NCBI GenBank assembly: GCA_021771715.1 | Contig: JAETOO010000022.1 | Coordinates: 1-54,107 of the forward strand | From: Oscillospiraceae bacterium | Lineage (GTDB): Bacteria > Bacillota > Clostridia > Lachnospirales > Lachnospiraceae | Length of the DNA stretch: 54,107 bases | Reading direction: 5' to 3' | In this document: one piece after another, positions 26,147 to 33,035 of the stretch | Layout of the letters: each line of letters begins with the position of its first letter | Position numbering within the stretch: position 1 is the stretch's first letter | Program-made: the position numbers and the translations under genes | The notes under the pieces: generated by a model | Databases searched by the model: none | What the model saw: the letters and a program-made list of their open reading frames with translations, nothing else | What the model was told of the DNA's origin: nothing

Positions 26147-29119
26147 ATGCGGCCGGAAAAGCTGGTGCTTGGGGCGTTTGGCCCATATGCGGGGATTGTG
26201 GAGGTGCCGTTTGCCGAGTTCGGCGATCACGGCATCTATTTGATTACCGGGGACACGGGGGCCGGGAAGACGACGATCTTTGACGGGATCGTGTTTGCGC
26301 TGTACGGGGAGGCGAGCGGGGATTTCCGCAAGGCGGATATGCTGCGCTCGGACTTTGCGAAGCCGGGGGAGCGGACGTTCGCCGAGCTGACCTTTTTGTG
26401 CCGCGGCAGCCGGTACACGGTGAGCCGGAGCCCGGAATACCTCCGGCCGAAGACGCGCGGCGAGGGCATGACGAAGGAGGCGGCGGACGCGTCGCTCGCG
26501 TACCCAGACGGGCGGGTCGTGACCGGCAGCCGGCAGACTACGCGGGCCGTCGAGGAGCTGCTCGGCATCGACCGGAACCAGTTTGTGCAGATTGCGATGA
26601 TCGCGCAGGGCGATTTCCTGAAGCTGCTGCTCGCCGGGACCGAGGAGCGCGGACGGATTTTCCGGAAAATTTTTGACACGGGACGGTATCTGGACTTCCA
26701 GAAGGAGCTGAAGCGCAGGGCGCTTGACCAGAGGCGCGGCTATGAGGAGCTGCGGCGGAGCATGGAGCAGTATGCGGCGGAGATCCGGCTGCCGTCCGAG
26801 GACGAGGAGCGCTTTGCGAACCGGCTTGCGCTGCTGCAGAAAAAGGATGCCGGGTATCGTCTGGCGGACCTTCTGGCCTTTCTGGAGGAGTGGATCGAGG
26901 CAGCGCAGGCGCGCCGGCAGGAGACGGAGACCGAGCTTCGCGTGATTGAGGCGCAGGCTGAGGACGTGCAGGCGCGCCTGGGTCGTGCGCAGATGGTCGC
27001 GCGTGCGCGGGAGGAGATCGCGAAAAAGGAAGCGCTGCTGAAACGACTTGCCGCCGAGAGGATCACGCTTTCGGAAGCATACACGGCGGCGCAGGCGCGG
27101 GCTTCGGAGGCAGAGCAGGCAGCGCGGGCGGCGGCAGTGCTCGCGGAGCAGATGAAGCGGTATGAGGAGCTGGAGCAGGTGCGCGGCCTGTGGGCGGAGA
27201 GCCGCCAGAATGCGGAGAAGGCGGAAAAGAAGATTGCGTGGCTGTCAGAGCAGCTTGAGATCGGAAAGAAGAAAATCGCGGACGGGAGAGCGCGGCTGAC
27301 GGAGCTTGGCGTGCCGGAGCAGGAACTCCTGCGTCTGCAGGCGCAGCGGGAGCGGTTGGAGAAGCGCGCGCAGGAGCTCTTGAACGCGAGGCAGCTGCTT
27401 GGCCGGGCGGAGAAGCTGCAACGCTCCACGGAAAAGGCGGAGCGCGTTTTTCTGGAGGCGCGCCAAAGGAGCACGGAGCTCGGAAAGCGGTATGTGGATC
27501 TGGAGGCATCGTTCCTTGGCGGGCAGGCCGGAGTGCTGGCGGAGCTGTTGCAGGCCGGAGCGCCCTGCCCGGTCTGCGGCTCGCTGGACCACCCGTCCCC
27601 GGCTGCGCGCAGCCATGCGATCCCGACGGAGGAGGAGCTGAAGCAGCTGGCCGGCGAGCGGGATCAGGCGCTGGAGCGGACGACGGAGTGCGCGCGCGCA
27701 CTCGCCGGCGAGCGCGGAAGATACACGCAGGCGCGCGAGGAGCTGGAGAACTGGCGCAGGCGGGAAGAGGAGTCGGGAAACTGGCACGGCCAGAGAAAAA
27801 GAGAAGCTCTCGCAGAAAATGGCGGCGCTGGAAAAGAAGATGAGATAGACGGAGGTAAGGCCGAGAGGATATTCGGGAGAGATGAGAAGAAAATTGTCCG
27901 GATATTTGAAACGGATAAAAATGAGGCCGCCAGAATATCTGAGACTGGTGTGGAGACTGTCGCCAACAGGTCTGCGGAGGTTTCTCTGCGGGACTACTTG
28001 GACGCGGAGGAGCGCCGGCTGGAGCAGGAGCAGCGCGCGCTCACGGTAAAAAAGGCGGCTCTGGAAGCGGCTCTGGCGGAGAAGAAAGCGCTCGAGGAGC
28101 GGGTTCCGCGCTACGAGAAGATGCTGACCGACCTGCAGGGGCAGCAGGAGGAGCTGCGCCGGATGGAGGTGCGGTTCCGGGCGGATGCGGAGAATCAGGG
28201 CAGGCAAGTGGAGCGTCTGCGGGCAGATCTCCCGTATGAGGACCGGAAGGAGGCGGAGCAATCGCTTCGCGGGCTGCAGAAAAAGCGGCAGGAGATCGAG
28301 CAGGCAATCCGCACGGCGCAGGAGAAGCTGGAGGAGTGCAGCCGCCGCTGCGACTCCGAGCAGAAGGCAGTGGAAGCACTTCGAGAGCAGACGGAACAGG
28401 AGCCTGAGCAGCCGCCGGAGGAGCTGGCAGAGAAAAGGGCAGCTCTGCAGGCGCGCCGCAGTGCGCTGCTCGCCCGTCAGAAAGAGCATCATGCGCTGCT
28501 CGAGACGAATACGCGCATCCAAGCGAGGCTGTCGAAGGGACAGGAGGCGATGGAGCAGGCCGATCAGGAGTACCGGATGCTCGCGGCGCTTTCCGATACG
28601 GCGAACGGGGAGCTGAAGGGCAGGCAGAAGCTTGCGTTTGAGCAGTACATCCAGATTGTGTTTTTTCAGCAGATCATCAGCGAGGCGAACCGCCGGTTCT
28701 CGGTCATGACGGATGGGCGGTATCTGCTGCGCCGCCGGGCGGAGGCAGGAAATCTCCGCAGTCAGACGGGGCTGGAGCTGGACGTGTTCGACCACTACAC
28801 CGGGAGGCTGCGCAGTGTGCAGAGCCTCTCCGGGGGCGAGTCGTTCAAGGCATCCCTCTCGCTTGCGCTTGGCCTTTCGGATGTCGTGCAGCAGCACGCC
28901 GGCGGGATTCAGCTGGATGCGGTTTTCATCGACGAGGGGTTTGGCTCCCTGGATCACGAGTCGCTGAACCAGGCGATCAGCATCCTGAACGAGCTGGCCG
29001 GAGAAAACCGCCTGGCGGGGATTATCTCGCATGTCGATGAGCTGAAGGAGCGCATTGAGAAAAAGATTGTGGTAAAGCGGGGGAGCGCAGGGAGCACGCT
29101 GGAGCTCGAGAACGCGTGA
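26147..29119 (+). CDS. sbcC: Exonuclease subunit SbcC
   Basis: Rad50-like SMC ATPase partner of SbcD, 990 aa. The N-terminal half-ATPase has Walker A GDTGAGKTTIFDGI. Two long coiled coils surround the zinc hook CPVCG (Cys474-Cys477). The C-terminal half-ATPase has the signature LSGGESFKASL and Walker B LDAVFIDEGFGSLD. The coiled coil after the hook contains an unusual stretch (about residues 555-610) rich in Gly/Asp with three 11-residue repeats (RIFGRDEKKIV, RIFETDKNEAA, RISETGVETVA) that breaks the heptad pattern; this DNA is also more A+T-rich. GGCAGGTGA precedes the ATG. It forms the SbcCD hairpin nuclease with the preceding gene. Confidence 0.93.
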   Translation: MRPEKLVLGAFGPYAGIVEVPFAEFGDHGIYLITGDTGAGKTTIFDGIVFALYGEASGDFRKADMLRSDFAKPGERTFAELTFLCRGSRYTVSRSPEYLRPKTRGEGMTKEAADASLAYPDGRVVTGSRQTTRAVEELLGIDRNQFVQIAMIAQGDFLKLLLAGTEERGRIFRKIFDTGRYLDFQKELKRRALDQRRGYEELRRSMEQYAAEIRLPSEDEERFANRLALLQKKDAGYRLADLLAFLEEWIEAAQARRQETETELRVIEAQAEDVQARLGRAQMVARAREEIAKKEALLKRLAAERITLSEAYTAAQARASEAEQAARAAAVLAEQMKRYEELEQVRGLWAESRQNAEKAEKKIAWLSEQLEIGKKKIADGRARLTELGVPEQELLRLQAQRERLEKRAQELLNARQLLGRAEKLQRSTEKAERVFLEARQRSTELGKRYVDLEASFLGGQAGVLAELLQAGAPCPVCGSLDHPSPAARSHAIPTEEELKQLAGERDQALERTTECARALAGERGRYTQAREELENWRRREEESGNWHGQRKREALAENGGAGKEDEIDGGKAERIFGRDEKKIVRIFETDKNEAARISETGVETVANRSAEVSLRDYLDAEERRLEQEQRALTVKKAALEAALAEKKALEERVPRYEKMLTDLQGQQEELRRMEVRFRADAENQGRQVERLRADLPYEDRKEAEQSLRGLQKKRQEIEQAIRTAQEKLEECSRRCDSEQKAVEALREQTEQEPEQPPEELAEKRAALQARRSALLARQKEHHALLETNTRIQARLSKGQEAMEQADQEYRMLAALSDTANGELKGRQKLAFEQYIQIVFFQQIISEANRRFSVMTDGRYLLRRRAEAGNLRSQTGLELDVFDHYTGRLRSVQSLSGGESFKASLSLALGLSDVVQQHAGGIQLDAVFIDEGFGSLDHESLNQAISILNELAGENRLAGIISHVDELKERIEKKIVVKRGSAGSTLELENA
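27866..27964 (+). repeat. 33-bp tandem repeat, 3 copies, in frame in sbcC
   Basis: Three consecutive 33-bp units (27866, 27899, 27932) encode RIFGRDEKKIV, RIFETDKNEAA and RISETGVETVA. They are divergent but alignable (AGGATATTC, CGGATATTT, AGAATATCT starts). Confidence 0.65.
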
Positions 29120-29135
29120 ACCGTGTGACATCGAT

Positions 29136-29189
29136 TCCCGTGGGCAACGAGCCAGGCAATCATGCTTGCGTGGATATTTGACTTATGGC
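29136..29189 (+). repeat. Dispersed repeat, copy A
   Basis: The core CCAGGCAATCATGCTTGCGT (from 29152) lies within about 54 bp that match, with substitutions, the reverse complement of 30907-30962, and more weakly 53970-53991. Copies A and B flank the DUF6128-like gene in inverted orientation. Confidence 0.6.
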
Positions 29190-29361
29190 GTGTTGGCCGC
29201 TCCGGGTTCTGAAATCAAATCATTCTGCATAGAATAGAATATCTGCCACAGTCTGGTGCAGTGTACCGTTCCGATCTGGTCAGGTGGTATGGCCAAAGAG
29301 GAATAAGACCATGCGCCGCTGCGCGCGGGAATGCTAAAATGTGGGAAGGATGGGATGAGGA

Positions 29362-30879
29362 ATGCCGGAGTACAGGCGGTTTATTGCATATTTTTATGAG
29401 TACATAGATGGAAAAAAGGGAAAAAATGCGGGATTTGCGAAGGTGGAGCTGCGCAATGGCATGTGGCGCATTCTGTTTCGGCTGACCGCGGACAGTCACC
29501 CGGAGCCGCCGGTGCAGGTGTATGGCTTTGTGCGGGAGAGAGGATGGCTGCTCGGCCTGCTGATGGGGACAATGCGCCCGGGAAATGCCATGATGGAGGA
29601 GTGGGCGTACCATGCCGACATGCCGCTGTGGGAACAGCGCTACGGCTTCTCTGACCTGGCCGGAATCTGGATCCGCAGCGGGGACGGCCGCAGCTATGTG
29701 ACCGTTTGGGACGACGAGCCGATCCGGCTGGAGGATTTTGTCACAGAACTCCCGACCGCGCCGGAGCAGACCCCGCCGGCGGGGCAAGATATGCCGGTCG
29801 TGATAGAAATGCCAAACATGCCGGAGCAGACGCCGCCAGCGGGGGCGGATATGCCGGTCGAGATAGAGATTCCGAACATGCCGGAGCAAACATCACCAGT
29901 GAGGCCTGATATGCCGGACGAGACAGAGATGCCAAATGTGCCGGAGCAGACACCACCCGCAGAGCCGGATGTGCCGGACGAGATAGAGATGCCAAATGTG
30001 CCGAAAGAGATGCCGCGAGCAGGGGCAGATATGCCAGTGGAGATAGAAATTCCGAACATACCGGAGCAAACATCATCGGTGAGGCAGGATGTGCCGGTCG
30101 AGATAGAATTTCCAAATGTGCCGGAGCAGACACCGCCCGCAGAGTCGGATGTGAGTGCCCAGGTCTCGATGGCACAGCTGTCCTCTGCTCAGAAAGAAAC
30201 AGATTCTTCCGCCATCGCGTTGAGTGCGGATGCAAGCAGTGCAAGCAGGAAGAATCCTGATGTGAGCACGGATGCATGCAGTGCAGGCATGAAAGATCCT
30301 AATGTGAGCACGGATGGCCGCAATACAAGCAGGCAGGATCTTAATGTGAGCACGGATGAATGCGATGCAGGCGGAAAAGAGTTCCGGGTGAGCGCGGAAG
30401 CCCCCCATGCGAGCACAAAACCACGCAGGGATCGGAATGAGGAGGGGATTGCGGAGGCTGCGGTGAGCGCGGAGATGACGGCGGACCGGGAGGCGCAAGC
30501 AGACGGAGATGCCTCAAGCGCCGACACCTATATTTATATATGGAAAGAATTGTGCCAGAGGCGTCAGCACTTTGAGCCGTTTGAGGATGCGCAGTTTTCC
30601 GACTGCATCCGGATCATGCCATGTGATCTGATGCAGCTGCAGCAGGCTGGCTGGCAGGTGGGCCGGAGCACGTTTTTGCTGCACGGCTTCTACCAGTACC
30701 ATCACCTGCTGTTCGGGATGACGCCGGACGGCAATTATGTGCTCGGGGTGCCGGGACTTATGAACGCGCAGGAGCGCTACATGGCGCAGATGTTCGGATT
30801 CACGTCCTTCAAGACCGCGCGGTGGCGCGACCACGGCCGGCAGTTCGGCTACTGGTACCGCATGCTGCCGGGGCGGTAG
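29362..30879 (+). CDS. DUF6128-like protein with two internal tandem-repeat regions
   Basis: A 505-aa protein of unknown function, resembling DUF6128-type proteins of Lachnospiraceae. The N-terminal domain (about 1-130) begins PEYRRFIAYFYEYIDGKKGK and the C-terminal domain (about 395-505) has YIWKELCQRRQHFEPFED and ends GYWYRMLPGR. The middle is low-complexity: 6.5 copies of a 20-residue Pro/Glu-rich unit (PEQTPPAGADMPVEIEIPNM type, residues 134-263), then five copies of a 14-residue Ser/Asp/Ala-rich unit (VSTDACSAGMKDPN type, residues 287-356). No signal peptide or membrane segment is seen. The repeats probably form a variable-length linker. Inverted copies of a dispersed repeat flank the gene. 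GGATGAGG precedes the ATG. Confidence 0.75.
   Translation: MPEYRRFIAYFYEYIDGKKGKNAGFAKVELRNGMWRILFRLTADSHPEPPVQVYGFVRERGWLLGLLMGTMRPGNAMMEEWAYHADMPLWEQRYGFSDLAGIWIRSGDGRSYVTVWDDEPIRLEDFVTELPTAPEQTPPAGQDMPVVIEMPNMPEQTPPAGADMPVEIEIPNMPEQTSPVRPDMPDETEMPNVPEQTPPAEPDVPDEIEMPNVPKEMPRAGADMPVEIEIPNIPEQTSSVRQDVPVEIEFPNVPEQTPPAESDVSAQVSMAQLSSAQKETDSSAIALSADASSASRKNPDVSTDACSAGMKDPNVSTDGRNTSRQDLNVSTDECDAGGKEFRVSAEAPHASTKPRRDRNEEGIAEAAVSAEMTADREAQADGDASSADTYIYIWKELCQRRQHFEPFEDAQFSDCIRIMPCDLMQLQQAGWQVGRSTFLLHGFYQYHHLLFGMTPDGNYVLGVPGLMNAQERYMAQMFGFTSFKTARWRDHGRQFGYWYRMLPGR
29761..30150 (+). repeat. 60-bp tandem repeat, 6.5 copies
   Basis: Units start CCGGAGCAGA (or close variants) at 29761, 29821, 29881, 29941, 30001, 30061 and 30121, exactly 60 bp apart; the last is half length. 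Copies differ by substitutions only, so the frame is kept. Confidence 0.95.
30220..30429 (+). repeat. 42-bp tandem repeat, 5 copies
   Basis: Units at 30220, 30262, 30304, 30346 and 30388 with the core GTGAGCACGGATG (first and last divergent), encoding 14-residue repeats immediately after the 60-bp array. Confidence 0.9.
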
Positions 30880-30906
30880 GAGATTCCGGCGTGTGAGGGC
30901 GTCAAT

Positions 30907-30962
30907 AAGGCCAAATCAAAGAACCATGCGAGCATGGCTGCCTGGCTCACCGGTCGCGGGAA
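30907..30962 (-). repeat. Dispersed repeat, copy B (inverted)
   Basis: Read on the minus strand it contains CCAGGCAGCCATGCTCGCAT (30945-30926) and continues to TTTGATTTGGCC. It corresponds to copy A at 29136-29189. Confidence 0.6.
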
Positions 30963-30982
30963 CAAAGACTGTCAGATAAGTA

Positions 30983-31102
30983 GCATCATTCGGGATGCGG
31001 AGGTCTCCTGCAGCACCATTCGGGACGCAGAGGTTCCCTGCAGCATTATTCGGGACGCAGGGGTCTCCTGGCGCATTATTTGAGACGCAGGGATCTCCTG
31101 CG
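30983..31102. repeat. 30-bp intergenic tandem repeat, 4 copies
   Basis: Units begin GCATCATT, GCACCATT, GCATTATT and GCATTATT at 30983, 31013, 31043 and 31073, each continuing CGGGAYGC...TCTCCTG with a few changes. It lies between the DUF6128-like gene and the convergent nrdG and shows no convincing coding function. Confidence 0.9.
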
Positions 31103-31127
31103 TCGGAGGGTTCAGGCAGAAAACGTC

Positions 31128-32117
31128 TCAGGATACTCCACGCAGCTGTGCGTGGGGTATTTTTTTGCGGACAATTGAGAGGAACTCCTGCATCTGCGCC
31201 TCGGAGAAGGCGGAGAAGGGGTGGTCGCGCAGCAAAATCTCATCGCAGTCCCGGAAAGACTGCAGGTAATAGTGCTTGCAGCCTGCGACCCAGTTGGCGA
31301 TATCGACAAAATCGGAGCTGTCGTGCAGTCCCTTGACGACGGTGGTACGAAATTCATAGTCGATATCGGAATGCAGCAGCAGTTCCACGGTCTGCGAGAC
31401 ACGTGCAAGGAGATCCCCGGCAACCTTGTGCTTGGCATAGCACTTGGCAGGATGTTCTTCACGGTGCCCGTCAATACTCGCACTTTGATTGAGGTCTCTA
31501 CTCGCACCGCCATCAAAACCGGTGCTCGCACCGCCACCAAAATCAGTGCTCGCACCGCCATCAAAATCAGTGCTCGCATTGCCACCAAAATCGGTGCTCC
31601 CGTCGCCACCAAAATCAGTGCTCGCACTGTCATCAAAATCGGTGCTCCCACCCCCATCAAAACCAGCGCTCCCACCGCCATCAAGATCAATGCTCACATC
31701 CTCATTTAGCCCTGCGACCCGCGCATAGTTTGCTCTCCCGGCTTTGAGATCGACCGCGACGTAGTCGAGCATGTGCCCGGCGAGCAGCGCGCGCAGCATG
31801 TCCGGGTTTGTACCGTTGGTGTCGAGCTTGACGAGGTAGCCCATGTCCCGGATGAGGGCGATCAGCTCCGGGAGATCCGCGTACAGCGTCGGCTCTCCGC
31901 CGGTGATACAGATGCCGTCCAGAATTCCCTGCCGTTTTCTCAGAAACGAGAGCACCTCCTCCTGCTCATATGCGGGCAGGTCTCCGGGCGAGAGGACGAG
32001 CGGGCTGTTCTGGCAGAACGGGCAGCGGAAATTGCAGCCGGCCAGGAAGAGGTCCGCGGCGACATGCTCCGGGTAATCGAGCAGCGTGAGCTTTTGCATT
32101 CCAGCAATTTTCAACAT
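31128..32117 (-). CDS. nrdG: Anaerobic ribonucleotide reductase activating protein with repeat insertion
   Basis: Radical-SAM activase of the NrdG type, generating the glycyl radical of class III ribonucleotide reductase. CNFRCPFC (Cys28, Cys32, Cys35) binds the [4Fe-4S] cluster; ITGGEPTLY is the SAM-binding GGEP motif; VKLDTNGT and DYVAVDLKA follow. Usual length is about 230 aa, but this protein has 329. The excess is an insertion at about residues 137-225 of an octapeptide repeat (GGASTDFG type). After it the domain resumes with VSQTVELLLHSDIDYEFRTT. The ATG at 32117 is chosen because AAGGAG is 8 nt upstream. The last codons overlap a plus-strand terminator hairpin. No nrdD is in the window. 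The insertion is in frame, so the protein may still be active. Confidence 0.85.
   Translation of the reverse strand: MLKIAGMQKLTLLDYPEHVAADLFLAGCNFRCPFCQNSPLVLSPGDLPAYEQEEVLSFLRKRQGILDGICITGGEPTLYADLPELIALIRDMGYLVKLDTNGTNPDMLRALLAGHMLDYVAVDLKAGRANYARVAGLNEDVSIDLDGGGSAGFDGGGSTDFDDSASTDFGGDGSTDFGGNASTDFDGGASTDFGGGASTGFDGGASRDLNQSASIDGHREEHPAKCYAKHKVAGDLLARVSQTVELLLHSDIDYEFRTTVVKGLHDSSDFVDIANWVAGCKHYYLQSFRDCDEILLRDHPFSAFSEAQMQEFLSIVRKKIPHAQLRGVS
31133..31166 (+). terminator. Plus-strand terminator inside the 3' end of nrdG
   Basis: ATACTCCACGCA (31133-31144) pairs with TGCGTGGGGTAT (31149-31160) around GCTG and is followed by a run of T to 31166. It would end transcripts of the DUF6128-like gene but lies within the last codons of the convergent nrdG. 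Confidence 0.85.
31481..31696 (-). repeat. 24-bp tandem repeat, 9 copies, in frame in nrdG
   Basis: Units of exactly 24 bp from 31481 (degenerate) and 31505 to 31696 on the plus strand, of the form CACCGCCATCAAAATCAGTG followed by CTCG. On the coding strand they give octapeptides such as STDFGGGA and STDFDGGA. Confidence 0.95.
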
Positions 32118-32212
32118 AACCATATCTCCTTTTATCGTAAAACGTGAAATGTCCTTTGCAGGAGCCATGAAAACCTTTGATTTGGTTCCTTGACAGAGCT
32201 TCCTTCATATTT

Positions 32213-32307
32213 TACACTGTATCACAGAAATGTGAAGGAAGTATTACGAAAAAATTTCAAAAAGTAACATTCTTCACATTTCTATCAAATTTGAATGCTA
32301 CAGTGTA
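32213..32307. promoter_or_regulatory. Nested inverted repeats in the nrdG / response-regulator divergent region
   Basis: Outer arms TACACTGTATCA (32213-32224) and TGCTACAGTGTA (32296-32307) match at 11 of 12 positions, and inner arms AGAAATGTGAAG (32226-32237) and CTTCACATTTCT (32272-32283) match fully, around an AT-rich centre. TACACTGTA and CTACAGTGTAG are each palindromes of the form TACA-N-TGTA. The region lies between two divergent genes and probably contains the operators for one or both. Confidence 0.6.
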
Positions 32308-32342
32308 GTCTGACATGAGGCTTGGGGCAGTGGAGAGGAATT

Positions 32343-33035
32343 ATGAAGGACGGCAAAAAACTGATTCTAATCGTTGAGGATGACAGAAAGCTGCTGCAGA
32401 CGCTGGCAGATTTTTTTGCGGCAAATGAATTTGCGACCGTCACGGCCAGAGACGGGCAGGAGGCGCTGGACCTTTATTTCGCAAACAATCATCAGGTTGA
32501 CCTGATCCTCCTGGACGGGATGCTGCCGAAGGTGGACGGGTACGACGTGCTGCGGACGATCCGCGAGTACTCGAAGGTGCCGGTCATCATGATCACGGCG
32601 CGCGAGTCCGAGGAGGAGCAGCTGCGCGGGCTCGAGGGCGGCGCGGACAACTATATCACGAAGCCCTTCCGGCTGCGGGTGCTCAAGGCGCACGTCGATA
32701 TCCTGCTGAAGCGGAGCAGGCGCGAGGAGCCGACTGTGCACGCGTGCGGCAGGCTGCGCCTCGAGCCGGAGGCGCTGCGCGCGTACATGGGGGAGGAGAA
32801 CCTGTATCTCACGCCGAAGGAATACGCGCTGCTGCAGTATTTTGCGGAGAACCAGGGCGTGGTGCTGAAGCGGGAGGCGATTCTGGACGCGGTCTGGGGC
32901 TTCGATTATACCGGAGACATCCGCACTGTGGACACGCTCGTGAAGCAGCTTCGGAAAAAGCTGACCGCGCAGTGCCCCTATATCCGGTCGGTCTACGGGA
33001 TCGGCTATCGCTTTGAGGTGACGGACGATGAATAA
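32343..33035 (+). CDS. OmpR-family response regulator
   Basis: Two-component response regulator, 230 aa. The receiver domain has the acidic pair in IVEDD, phospho-acceptor Asp58 (LILLDGMLP) and the KPF Lys (YITKPFRLRVL). The C-terminal winged helix carries LTPKEYALLQYFAENQG and DTLVKQLRKKL...YGIGYRF. GAGAGGA stands before the ATG. Its stop overlaps the sensor kinase start by 8 bp, so the pair is co-translated. It is followed by an acyl carrier protein, MBOAT and SGNH genes, and probably controls them in response to envelope conditions. The nested palindromes upstream may be an autoregulatory site. Confidence 0.93.
   Translation: MKDGKKLILIVEDDRKLLQTLADFFAANEFATVTARDGQEALDLYFANNHQVDLILLDGMLPKVDGYDVLRTIREYSKVPVIMITARESEEEQLRGLEGGADNYITKPFRLRVLKAHVDILLKRSRREEPTVHACGRLRLEPEALRAYMGEENLYLTPKEYALLQYFAENQGVVLKREAILDAVWGFDYTGDIRTVDTLVKQLRKKLTAQCPYIRSVYGIGYRFEVTDDE

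Noticed and set aside
27245..29131. 628-codon minus-strand frame opposite sbcC
   Set aside because: Low-complexity Leu/Arg/Gln translation opposite a clear SbcC with all motifs; third-position bias explains the open frame.
30983..31102. CRISPR array interpretation of the 30-bp repeats
   Set aside because: Units are contiguous without spacers, so it is a tandem repeat; the same applies to the 24-, 42- and 60-bp arrays.
30995..31336. Plus-strand frame over the 30-bp repeats giving a decapeptide repeat
   Set aside because: No ribosome binding site; it runs antisense into nrdG and through the terminator hairpin.
31221..31709. Plus-strand frame opposite the nrdG repeats
   Set aside because: Mirror of the 24-bp array on the antisense strand; the radical-SAM gene is the real one.
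32205..32240. NrdR box upstream of nrdG
   Set aside because: TACACTGTATCACAG is only loosely like the NrdR consensus and no second copy with the right spacing is present on the nrdG side.
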